Shown piece after piece: positions 1-6,923 of a DNA stretch of 64,000 nucleotides. Every line of letters starts with the position of its first letter. The first letter of the stretch is position 1. Source of the DNA: Streptomyces sp. NBC_00490 (GTDB lineage: Bacteria; Actinomycetota; Actinomycetes; Streptomycetales; Streptomycetaceae). Under the pieces are notes generated by a model. It saw only the letters and a list, made by a program, of their open reading frames with translations. It was not told the origin of the DNA and did no database searches. The stretch covers positions 8,866,001-8,930,000 of the forward strand of contig NZ_CP107869.1 of the NCBI RefSeq assembly GCF_036013645.1. Direction: 5' to 3'. A program made the position numbers and the translations under genes.

Positions 1-1
1 C

Positions 2-637
2 GGCTGGCTGCACTGGAAGGACCGGCTCCCCGACGGCCCGCCCCGCCCCGGCAAGGGACCCCTCGCCCTGCGGGTGGCCCTGGAGACGGGCGCCGGCTTC
101 GACCTGACCGAGGCGGGCACGCAGAAGCGCCTCGCCGTGTACGTCGTCGGGGACCCCCAGGACGTTCCGGGCGTGGCCCGGCTGGGCCCCGACCCGCTCG
201 CGGACGGCTTCGACGAGCGGCGGTTCGCGGACCTGCTGAAGGACGAACGCCGCCGGCTCAAGGGCGCCCTGCGCGACCAGAGCCTGATCGCCGGGGTCGG
301 CAACGCCTACAGCGACGAGATCCTCCACGCGGCGAAGATGTCCCCCTTCAAACTGGCCGCCTCCCTCACCCCGGAGGAGACGGGACGTCTGTACGAGGCC
401 CTGAGAAGCACCCTCACGGAGGCGGTCGAACGCTCCCGCGGTGTCGCGGCCGGGCGCCTGAAGGCCGAGAAGAAGAGCGGTCTGCGGGTCCACGGCCGCA
501 CCGGCGAGCCCTGTCCCGTGTGCGGCGACACCGTCCGCGAGGTGTCCTTCAGCGACTCCTCCCTCCAGTACTGCCCGACCTGCCAGACGGGCGGGAAGCC
601 CCTGGCGGACCGCAGGATGTCGAGGCTGCTCAAGTAG
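2..637 (+). CDS. Fpg/Nei-family DNA glycosylase, C-terminal part (5' end outside window)
   Basis: The frame is open from the left edge, and residues before the first internal Met (GWLHW...) match the beta-sandwich of Fpg/Nei enzymes, so the N-terminal catalytic Pro lies upstream of the window. The visible part has the helix-two-turn-helix DNA-binding segment (DQSLIAGVGNAYSDEIL) and a C-terminal zinc finger of form C-x2-C-x16-C-x2-C (CPVCGD ... YCPTC). Family role: base-excision repair of oxidised bases, with AP-lyase activity. The residues that separate Fpg from Nei are not visible. It converges on the next gene with a 4-bp gap and no obvious terminator. Confidence 0.93.
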   Translation, partial: GWLHWKDRLPDGPPRPGKGPLALRVALETGAGFDLTEAGTQKRLAVYVVGDPQDVPGVARLGPDPLADGFDERRFADLLKDERRRLKGALRDQSLIAGVGNAYSDEILHAAKMSPFKLAASLTPEETGRLYEALRSTLTEAVERSRGVAAGRLKAEKKSGLRVHGRTGEPCPVCGDTVREVSFSDSSLQYCPTCQTGGKPLADRRMSRLLK

Positions 638-641
638 CGCG

Positions 642-1514
642 TCAGCCGTGTTCGGTCTGGCGCCCGTACGTCACCGGCGCGCCCGTGAACGCGTCGAGGA
701 GGACCCGTTCGCCGAGCTTGCCCTTCAGCTTCACGGTCACGTTCTCCATGAGCAGGTTGGAAGTGCACGCACCGTCGTTCGTTCCGACGATCGCCGCGGA
801 CAGCACCACACTGCCGTCGGTCTCCAGGGCGCGCACGGCGGGCCCGTCGTCGCAGGCTCCGTGGCCCGCGAGGACGGTGACGGACCGGCCGTCCGCGCCG
901 GCCCTGATGAACTGCTCCAGCGGCATCTGCTCGTCCGTGGGAGTCTCCCGGGCGGGTCCGATCGGGGACTCGGGAAGTTCCGAGGGTTCGATCGCGACGC
1001 GCTTGAGCGGGGTGTCGTACCCCTTCAGCGTGAACAGCCAGGCCGGGACGGTGGCCGGACCCCGGCTGGTGACCAGGGTCGTCTCTCCCAACGTCGCCTC
1101 GGTCACGGTCAGATGCGGTCCGTCGTCGCCGCCGCGGGCCACGCTGTCGTAGGCCTGCCGGGCGTCCATGAGGGGCAGGGTGAGCGAACCGCCGCTCCTC
1201 CACTCGACCTTGCCCTTCTCGGGCGAGGTGGTGGGCAGTTCACCGTCGAGGACGAAGTTCCGTGCCCCGTAGGCCGTCTTGTCGGCGGTGTTGCGGAAGG
1301 CGTTGTCGGGCAGCTGGACCACGTCCGCCATCGGGTAGTACCCCTTGCGCCACACCTCGGCCGCCCGTGAACCGTCCCAGGCGTCGGCCACCTTCTGGGC
1401 CCGGGACCTGGACTCGCCGCTCTGCGCGCGTGAGCCGTGTTCGCTGCCGCAACCGGCAAGGAGCAGTGCGAGCGCAACCAATAGACCGGCAGTTCGTGCG
1501 ACGTGTGTACGCAT
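642..1514 (-). CDS. putative lipoprotein, unknown function
   Basis: 290 residues from an ATG start. The N-terminus is a lipoprotein signal: a basic MRTHVAR stretch, a hydrophobic segment, then lipobox LLAGC with Cys22. The mature part starts with a Ser/Arg-rich linker and has no motif I recognise. It lies 64 bp downstream of the anti-sigma gene on the same strand, so it may be co-expressed with the sigma/anti-sigma pair or be part of that envelope-response group. That link is inferred from position only. Confidence 0.75.
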   Translation of the reverse strand: MRTHVARTAGLLVALALLLAGCGSEHGSRAQSGESRSRAQKVADAWDGSRAAEVWRKGYYPMADVVQLPDNAFRNTADKTAYGARNFVLDGELPTTSPEKGKVEWRSGGSLTLPLMDARQAYDSVARGGDDGPHLTVTEATLGETTLVTSRGPATVPAWLFTLKGYDTPLKRVAIEPSELPESPIGPARETPTDEQMPLEQFIRAGADGRSVTVLAGHGACDDGPAVRALETDGSVVLSAAIVGTNDGACTSNLLMENVTVKLKGKLGERVLLDAFTGAPVTYGRQTEHG

Positions 1515-1578
1515 GTGTTCCCCCAGGACCGAACGGTTGTCGCTCCTGAGACGCCGGGACCCTGCTCGGCGTTCGTTC

Positions 1579-2232
1579 TCAGCCGGAGTTGAGTGTCACC
1601 AGGTGCTCGCCGTCCATGGTGCGGACCTCGTACCGGGCGATCTGGTCGGGGTGGTAGGACGAGGCGCCGTTCATGATCAGCTCACGGGCGTCGTGGCGCG
1701 GGACGCTCCAGGTGGTGACCGTCTCCTCGGTGCCGTCGTGGCCGACGATCACCAGGAGACAGGTGCGGGGGCCGGCCCCGTCCTTCACCTTCAGCTCCAC
1801 CTGGGCGCCCGCGGTCTCGTCCGCGGCCGTGACCTGGGCCCATACGCCGGACCGTGCGTCGGTCGCCTCGATCCGCCGGGCGGCCTTGTCCCCGCCGCCG
1901 GCGGCGACCACGATCCCGGGTCCGGCCACCGCGATGGCGACGGTCGCCGCCACGGCGAACAGGAACCTCCTGCGTCCGGACCGATGGCGCGCCCCCACCT
2001 CGGAGAGCAGCCGGTCCAGCATCCGGGGGCCGGGCTTGGCCAGCGGACTCACGAACTGGGGGGTGGAGCGCCGGTACAGCATCAGCTGACGGGTTATGGG
2101 GCCGAATTCGGTGACGTGCGCCGCGCACCGAGGGCACTCCATGAGGTGATCCTCGAAGCGGAAGGCGTCCGCCTCGTCCAGCACGCCGAGCGCGTACGCG
2201 GCGACGTCGCGATGCCTCTCCTGGGACCTCAT
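1579..2232 (-). CDS. zinc-motif (ZAS-type) transmembrane anti-sigma factor
   Basis: 217 residues. The N-terminal cytoplasmic domain carries the zinc-associated anti-sigma signature H-x3-C-x2-C (H29, C33, C36, in DHLMECPRC), followed by one transmembrane helix at about residues 90-111 and an extracytoplasmic C-terminal domain of about 100 residues. This is the RslA/RskA-like layout that holds an ECF sigma factor at the membrane. The ATG at 2232 is preceded by GAGGA with 6-nt spacing. The likely partner is the ECF sigma gene at 3091-3636, although a hypothetical gene lies between them, which is unusual for such pairs. Confidence 0.85.
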   Translation of the reverse strand: MRSQERHRDVAAYALGVLDEADAFRFEDHLMECPRCAAHVTEFGPITRQLMLYRRSTPQFVSPLAKPGPRMLDRLLSEVGARHRSGRRRFLFAVAATVAIAVAGPGIVVAAGGGDKAARRIEATDARSGVWAQVTAADETAGAQVELKVKDGAGPRTCLLVIVGHDGTEETVTTWSVPRHDARELIMNGASSYHPDQIARYEVRTMDGEHLVTLNSG

Positions 2233-2439
2233 GCGGAATCCTCGTGCCGTTGGGTGTGGGTGGGGTTACTCCTTGCTCCCACCCGTACGCACCGGACCGT
2301 CGAATCACTCAAGCCCCGCACAGAATCGCAACCATTGGATTCGGAGCGGCCAAACACGAGGATTGGTCCCGTTCGAAAAAAGTCCGGGACCACGTCCTAC
2401 GGGGCCGCGCACGGCCGGAATCCCCCGGTTGCGCATGGC

Positions 2440-2955
2440 TCAGAACAGATGGATGGCGAGATGCCCGAGCGGCAGCCCGAGCTGCCAGGCCTTCGTCCAC
2501 ACCTGCGGACCCTCGTCGTCGCCGACGCCCGAACCGCCGCCGGGGACCGCGTTGAGGTCCGGGGCGAGGAGTTCGGTCTCCTCCAACCATTGCCAGGCCG
2601 CCTCGGCCAGGTCCAAGTCGGGTGCGGGAGCCCCGGATTCGATCGCCTCGGCCGTGAGCCCCGCCATCCGCTCGCGCACCCAGTCCTGCCACGGCTGGTC
2701 GTACGCCGTCAGCGACAGCCAGGTCTCCAGCTGGGAGACGACCCGGATGCCGGAGAGCTCCCCGTCGGTGTCGGACAGGAAGATGGTCAGCGCCAGCGCG
2801 TCGCGCCCGGCGCGGAACTCGAAGGACGTCGGCGGCATCAGATCGCCGGTCCGCAGCAGCTCGTCGGCGATGTACTCGGCGTACAACCAGGCCATGGGGA
2901 CGGTGAGTTCACCGCCGCCGGCGCCGTCCGTGCTCTCTTGACCTCTGTGCAGCAT
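2440..2955 (-). CDS. hypothetical protein between ECF sigma and anti-sigma genes
   Basis: 171 residues, soluble and acidic, with no signal peptide or membrane helix and no motif I recognise. The sequence mixes acidic and Trp-rich segments (e.g. WLSLTAYDQPWQDWV). It lies on the same strand between the sigma and anti-sigma genes. The start at 2955 is uncertain: purine-rich GGAAGGG abuts the ATG and GGAGG lies 14 nt upstream, and an internal Met at about 2895 is possible. Function unknown. Confidence 0.6.
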   Translation of the reverse strand: MLHRGQESTDGAGGGELTVPMAWLYAEYIADELLRTGDLMPPTSFEFRAGRDALALTIFLSDTDGELSGIRVVSQLETWLSLTAYDQPWQDWVRERMAGLTAEAIESGAPAPDLDLAEAAWQWLEETELLAPDLNAVPGGGSGVGDDEGPQVWTKAWQLGLPLGHLAIHLF

Positions 2956-3090
2956 CCCTTCCTGCCTTCCTCCGGTGCGTGCGCGTCGCCCGTTGCCGGG
3001 CCCCAGTGCGGAACACGGATGAAGACAGCCGATTACTCAACCATGGTCCTCAGCAAGGCGCTTTGCGAAGGCTTTGCCGCAACATGGGTT

Positions 3091-3636
3091 TCAGCGCAGG
3101 TCGGCCGCATATCCGGGCAGGACCCGGCGCAGGGCACGCAGCGCGTAGTACGCGCGGGACTTCACGGTACCGGGCGGAATCCCGAGCGTTGCCGCGGCCT
3201 CCGCCACACTCGCCCCCTGGAAATACACCAGCACCAGGACTTCACGGTGCTCCGGAGTGAGTGTCTTCACAGCCTCGCGCACATCGAGGGTCGCCGCCGC
3301 CCGCTCGGCGTGATCGGCGCAGACCCGCGCGTTCTCCAGGATCGCGTCCCCGACCTCCGGCGGACGCGCCTGCCGGGCCCGCCGCGCGTCGATCGCCAGC
3401 CGCCGTCCCACGGTCAGCAGCCAGGGCCGTACGGAATCGAAGTCGTCGGCGCGCAGCGCCTCGGGGTGCTGCCAGGCCCGTACGAGGGTCTCCTGGACGA
3501 GGTCCTCGGCGCGCTGCCGGTCTCCGTCGCACAGCCGGAGCAGCAGCGCGAAGAGAGGCCGGCCGTGCTCCCGCTGCAGTGCGGCGAGCTCGTGCTCGGC
3601 GGTCGTCCCGTTCGTGAGTGTGGTTCCGGCCGTCAT
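3091..3636 (-). CDS. ECF-family RNA polymerase sigma factor
   Basis: 181 residues with the two ECF regions. Sigma-2 (residues about 20-90) contains the core-binding motif DLVQETLVRAW, and sigma-4 (about 125-175) has a helix-turn-helix ending in GIPPGTVKSRAYYALRAL. There is no region 1 or 3. The frame stays open upstream to 4020, but that extension overlaps the capA-like gene and has no sigma-like sequence, so I chose the ATG at 3636. No clear ribosome-binding site precedes it. The C-terminal class resembles sigma factors controlled by zinc-motif anti-sigma proteins, consistent with the gene at 1579-2232. Confidence 0.88.
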   Translation of the reverse strand: MTAGTTLTNGTTAEHELAALQREHGRPLFALLLRLCDGDRQRAEDLVQETLVRAWQHPEALRADDFDSVRPWLLTVGRRLAIDARRARQARPPEVGDAILENARVCADHAERAAATLDVREAVKTLTPEHREVLVLVYFQGASVAEAAATLGIPPGTVKSRAYYALRALRRVLPGYAADLR

Positions 3637-3711
3637 GGCCGTATGGCATCGCAGCGCGCGGGTGAGGGACAGGCCACGTACCCGGATCTGCGCTGGACGG
3701 TCGATCGCGTC

Positions 3712-3736
3712 GACGAACGGTACGGCGAACGGTTCC
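3712..3736 (-). promoter_or_regulatory. candidate ECF-type promoter of the sigma gene
   Basis: On the minus strand the sequence reads GGAACC, 15 nt, CGTC. This matches the general ECF -35/-10 pattern (GGAAC ... CGTC/CGTT). The -10 ends about 75 nt upstream of the sigma start codon, so it could support autoregulation. It is a pattern match only, and the sigma factor's own promoter preference is not known. Confidence 0.4.
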
Positions 3737-3838
3737 CTCCACATCGCCCATAGGGCGAATGAACGGCCCGGGCAGTTTGCGGCTGTGCTGATCTTCGTAC
3801 CTATTTGTGCGTAAATATGATCACAGTGGGGTGAGCTG

Positions 3839-4996
3839 ATGATTGCACGCAGACGACAGGTGGCCCTGGCCCTCACGGCCCTCCTGGCCGCGGGCGCCGC
3901 CTGCCAGGCCCAGGACCACGAACCTCCCGAACGCCCGGGCCGTCCGGCCCCGTCCGCCGACGGGTCCCGCGGCTTCACGCTCGTCGCCTCCGGCGACGTC
4001 CTCCCGCACAGCTCCATCATCGACCGCGCCCGCTTCGACGCGGGCGGTACCGGCTACGACTTCCGCCCGATGCTGTCCGGGGTCGAACCTGTGGTCTCCC
4101 GCGCCGATCTGGCGCTGTGTCACATGGAGACCGTCTACGGCGCCGACGGCGACTACACCGGATACCCCGCCTTCAAATCCCCGCCCGAAGTCGCCGCGGG
4201 CCTCGCCGCCACCGGCTACGACGGCTGCTCCACCGCCTCCAACCACAGCCTCGACGACGGCGCCCAGGGCATCGGCCGCACCCTCGACGCCCTCGACCGC
4301 CAGGGCGTACGGCACGCCGGCAGCGCCCGCACCGAGGCCGAGGCACGGACCGTCACGGTCCTGCGCGCGGGCGCCGCGAAGGTCGCCCACCTCGCGTACA
4401 CCTACGACACCAACGGCTACCCGCTGCCGCCGGGGCAGCCCTGGGCCGTCAACCTCATCGACGAGGCCAAGATCCTCGCCGACGCCCGCGCCGCCCGGCA
4501 TGCCGGTGCCGACGTGGTCGTGGTGTCCGTGCACTGGGGCACCGAATGGCAGGACGCCCCCGACGACCGGCAGCTCACGCTGGCGCGCTCCCTCACCGCG
4601 GCCCGTACCGGCGGCCGTCCCGACATCGACCTGATCCTCGGCACCCATGCCCATGTCCCGCAGGCGTACGAGAAGGTGAACGGCACCTGGGTCGTCTACG
4701 GCATGGGTGACCAGGTCGCCGGCGAGATGTTCAACCACGAGGGCGCGCAGGATCCGCGCGGCAACCAGTCCACCCTCGGCCGCTTCACCTTCGTCGCGCC
4801 GGTGAAGCCGGGTGGCCGCTGGGAGGTGAAGAAGGCCGAGTTCATCCCGCAGCTGTTCGACGTCGACGCCGGCCGGGTGCTGAACCTCAACGAGGTGATC
4901 GCGGCGGGCGCCGAGCTGACCGGCGTGCGCGACCGCATCCGGGAGGTGGTGCTGAGCCGGGGCGCGGCGAAGGACGGGCTGACGATGGGGCAGTAG
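3839..4996 (+). CDS. CapA-family (poly-gamma-glutamate synthesis-like) secreted lipoprotein
   Basis: 385 residues. The N-terminus MIARRRQ plus a hydrophobic stretch ends in GAAC (Cys22), a plausible lipobox. The rest is a calcineurin-like metallophosphatase fold of the PGA_cap/CapA type: ASGDVLPH near residue 57, STASNHSLDDG, and a late GTHAHVPQ. These supply the usual Asp/Asn/His metal ligands. CapA proteins are linked to polyglutamate capsule synthesis, but no capB or capC is nearby, so the substrate is unknown. The ATG is preceded by GGGGTGAG. It diverges from the sigma gene across about 200 bp. Confidence 0.85.
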   Translation: MIARRRQVALALTALLAAGAACQAQDHEPPERPGRPAPSADGSRGFTLVASGDVLPHSSIIDRARFDAGGTGYDFRPMLSGVEPVVSRADLALCHMETVYGADGDYTGYPAFKSPPEVAAGLAATGYDGCSTASNHSLDDGAQGIGRTLDALDRQGVRHAGSARTEAEARTVTVLRAGAAKVAHLAYTYDTNGYPLPPGQPWAVNLIDEAKILADARAARHAGADVVVVSVHWGTEWQDAPDDRQLTLARSLTAARTGGRPDIDLILGTHAHVPQAYEKVNGTWVVYGMGDQVAGEMFNHEGAQDPRGNQSTLGRFTFVAPVKPGGRWEVKKAEFIPQLFDVDAGRVLNLNEVIAAGAELTGVRDRIREVVLSRGAAKDGLTMGQ

Positions 4997-5017
4997 GGAA
5001 GGAGGGGGCGCCGGAGG

Positions 5018-5491
5018 TCAGTCCACGTCCACGTGGTCGAACGTCCGCAGCATCTCCTTCAGTACGCGCGCGCACGCCGTGAGCTCGGCCTCGGTCAGAT
5101 CGCCGCCGACCTGCCGGTTCAGGGCGTGCTCGCGCGCGAGGATCGCGGTGATGACGGCCTCGCCGTCCCCCGTGATGCGGATGAGCGAGGACCGCTGGTG
5201 CGCGGGGTTGGGCGTGGCCTCCGCCCAGCCGCGCTCCATCGCCTCGTTGGTCATCCGCTGTACGAACTGCCGGGTCAGCGTCATGAGCCGGCTCATCTGA
5301 GGCACCGTCATGGGTCCGTACCGGTGCAGCAGGGTGAGCACGGAACGCACCCCGACGGAGACCCCCTCGACCGCCTCGCTCTGCTCCAGCTTGCGCAGGC
5401 CGCGCCGGTAGAGCGCGCCGACCAGGTCGAACACCTCGCTGACGCGGTGGCCGAGTTCGTCGGGCGGCAGTGGTTCGTCGATGTCGTTCAC
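5018..5491 (-). CDS. MarR-family transcriptional regulator
   Basis: 157 residues with the MarR winged helix-turn-helix: YGPMTVPQMSRLMTLTRQFV as the recognition region and a wing near RSSLIRITGDG. A GTG start at 5491 fits the protein length. Only 57 bp separate it from a divergent alpha/beta hydrolase, and this gap contains two near-identical 17-bp palindromes, a typical layout for a MarR repressor that controls itself and the neighbouring enzyme. The ligand is unknown. Confidence 0.9.
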   Translation of the reverse strand: MNDIDEPLPPDELGHRVSEVFDLVGALYRRGLRKLEQSEAVEGVSVGVRSVLTLLHRYGPMTVPQMSRLMTLTRQFVQRMTNEAMERGWAEATPNPAHQRSSLIRITGDGEAVITAILAREHALNRQVGGDLTEAELTACARVLKEMLRTFDHVDVD

Positions 5492-5501
5492 CCCGCCATT
5501 G

Positions 5502-5518
5502 TGACACCTCGGTTGTCA
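5502..5518. promoter_or_regulatory. palindromic operator 1, MarR/hydrolase intergenic
   Basis: TGACACCTCGGTTGTCA is an imperfect inverted repeat (TGACA(C/A)C arms around a 3-bp centre). It lies just upstream of the MarR start and is nearly identical to a second copy 31 bp away. The spacing of about three helical turns places both on the same DNA face. It is a likely MarR binding site. Confidence 0.65.
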
Positions 5519-5532
5519 AAATCGCCAGAAGG

Positions 5533-5549
5533 TGACACCTTGGTTGTCA
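5533..5549. promoter_or_regulatory. palindromic operator 2, overlapping the hydrolase start codon
   Basis: TGACACCTTGGTTGTCA differs from operator 1 at one base. Its last base is the A of the hydrolase ATG. It runs into a 10-bp perfect palindrome, TGTCATGACA (5545-5554), that spans the start codon. Binding here would block transcription or initiation of the hydrolase directly. Confidence 0.65.
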
Positions 5550-6367
5550 TGACAGTCACTTCGGAACTGAGCTACCACCCGTCCACCGACGGAGACCTCG
5601 CCTACCGCGACATGGGCACCGGGGACCTCGTGGTGCTGGTGCACTCCGGATTCGCCGACCACCGCGTCTTCGACGAGCAGATACCGGCGCTGGTCTCCGC
5701 GGGCTACCGGGTCGTCGCACCCGACGTGCGCGGCCACGGCTTCTCCGCCAACGCGAGCAAGCCGTTCCGCTGGGCGGACGACCTCGGCGGCCTGCTGCGC
5801 GGGCTCGACGCCGGGCCCGCGGTCCTCGTCGGCCTGTGCATGGGCTCGGCGGTGGTGACCGACACCGTGCTGGAGTACCCCGAGCTGGTCCGTGCCGTGG
5901 CCGTCTGCGGCGCCGGGACCAGCGCCTTCGAGTACGCCGATCCGTGGACGCTGGAGCGCGCGGGCGAGTCGGCCCGCATGCTGGCCGCAGGCGACCTCGA
6001 CGGCTGGGTCGAGGCCTTCGGAAGGAACGCGGCCGGACCGCACCGCACGGTCGACGACGTCGCCCCGGACGTCGTACGACGGCTGCGGGAGATGGCCGCG
6101 CACACCCTCTCCAAGCACACGGCCGGCGAGAAGGACTGGCTCACGCCCCTGGCCGACCCCTGGTCACGGGTCCCGGAGATCGCGGTACCGGTCCTCGCCG
6201 TGCACGGAGCCCTCGACGCCTCCGACGCCATAGCCATGGCGGACCGGCTGGTGAACACCGTGCCCGACGGCCGCTCGGTCACCATCGAGGACGTCGGCCA
6301 CTACCCGCACATGGAGAAGCCCGAGCGGTTCAACGAGATCCTGCTCGACTTCCTCCGCACCCTCTGA
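5549..6367 (+). CDS. alpha/beta-fold hydrolase with a Cys in the nucleophile elbow
   Basis: 272 residues, starting at the ATG that overlaps operator 2. The frame is open further upstream, but that part overlaps the MarR gene and has no family similarity. The fold is clear: oxyanion region VLVHSGFADHR, PDVRGHG, nucleophile elbow G-L-C-M-G with Cys97 in place of the usual Ser, acid region HGALDASDA, and catalytic His in DVGHYPHMEKPE. A Cys nucleophile recalls dienelactone hydrolases, but the overall sequence looks more like an enol-lactonase/haloperoxidase type. The substrate is probably related to the MarR ligand (inference). Confidence 0.85.
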   Translation: MTVTSELSYHPSTDGDLAYRDMGTGDLVVLVHSGFADHRVFDEQIPALVSAGYRVVAPDVRGHGFSANASKPFRWADDLGGLLRGLDAGPAVLVGLCMGSAVVTDTVLEYPELVRAVAVCGAGTSAFEYADPWTLERAGESARMLAAGDLDGWVEAFGRNAAGPHRTVDDVAPDVVRRLREMAAHTLSKHTAGEKDWLTPLADPWSRVPEIAVPVLAVHGALDASDAIAMADRLVNTVPDGRSVTIEDVGHYPHMEKPERFNEILLDFLRTL

Positions 6368-6373
6368 ACGGGC

Positions 6374-6835
6374 CTACGGGACCACGGTCACCGGCCACCG
6401 TCCGGCCTTCACCAGTCGCACCGCGACCGAGCCGACGATCCGGTGACCGGCCTGTTCGGAGGCGCCCACCACCACGGCGTCCGCCTTGAGTTCGTCCGCG
6501 GCCCGCACCAGGCCGCTGTAGGGGTCCCCGCGGAACGTGTGGAACTCCCACCGCACATCGAATATCCCCTTGGTGCGCTCGGTCGCCTCCCGGATCTGGG
6601 CGACCAGATCCTCGGCGATCTCGTCGGTCGTCTCCGCGACCGGAGCCCCGAGCGCCGCGCCCGCCGACATCACCGGCTGCACGTACACGACCGCCAGGAG
6701 AGCGTGCTGGCGGCGGGCCAGCCCGCCCGCGTACGCCGCCGCCCGGAAGGAGGAGTCGGAGCCGTCCACCCCGACCACGATGACCTTCGGCCCGTCCGTG
6801 CCCCGCTCGAACTGGTGCGAGTGCTGTTCCGTCAC
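6374..6835 (-). CDS. universal stress protein (UspA family)
   Basis: 153 residues forming a single Usp domain: N-terminal [17 protein letters not shown], Asp in the nucleotide pocket, and C-terminal [20 protein letters not shown] followed by WPVTVVP. The usual G-x2-G-x9-G-S/T ATP loop is present in altered form ([15 protein letters not shown]), so ATP binding is uncertain. The GTG start has no Shine-Dalgarno and sits 6 nt after a -10-like TAGCCT, suggesting a leaderless message. It diverges from lysX. Confidence 0.87.
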   Translation of the reverse strand: MTEQHSHQFERGTDGPKVIVVGVDGSDSSFRAAAYAGGLARRQHALLAVVYVQPVMSAGAALGAPVAETTDEIAEDLVAQIREATERTKGIFDVRWEFHTFRGDPYSGLVRAADELKADAVVVGASEQAGHRIVGSVAVRLVKAGRWPVTVVP

Positions 6836-6841
6836 GGCTGG

Positions 6842-6847
6842 AGGCTA
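6842..6847 (-). promoter_or_regulatory. -10-like element of the usp gene (leaderless)
   Basis: TAGCCT on the minus strand lies 6 nt before the usp GTG. Transcription would start at or next to the start codon. No ribosome-binding site is visible. Confidence 0.35.
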
Positions 6848-6911
6848 TCGGAATCACCGCCTCCCGCCGCCGGCCGGGGCCTCCCGACGGGCGGTACGGC
6901 CCCGCTGTTCC

Positions 6912-6917
6912 TACAGT
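6912..6917 (+). promoter_or_regulatory. -10-like element of lysX (leaderless)
   Basis: TACAGT lies 6 nt before the lysX ATG at 6924, and there is no purine-rich ribosome-binding site. The spacing predicts a leaderless mRNA. No convincing -35 was found. Confidence 0.3.
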
Positions 6918-6923
6918 CGGAAC

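Noticed and set aside
1345..3753. Long plus-strand frame over the anti-sigma and sigma genes
   Set aside because: Covers three well-supported minus-strand genes and has no recognisable domain.
3637..4020. Longer N-terminus for the ECF sigma factor
   Set aside because: Extension overlaps the divergent capA-like gene and has no sigma similarity.
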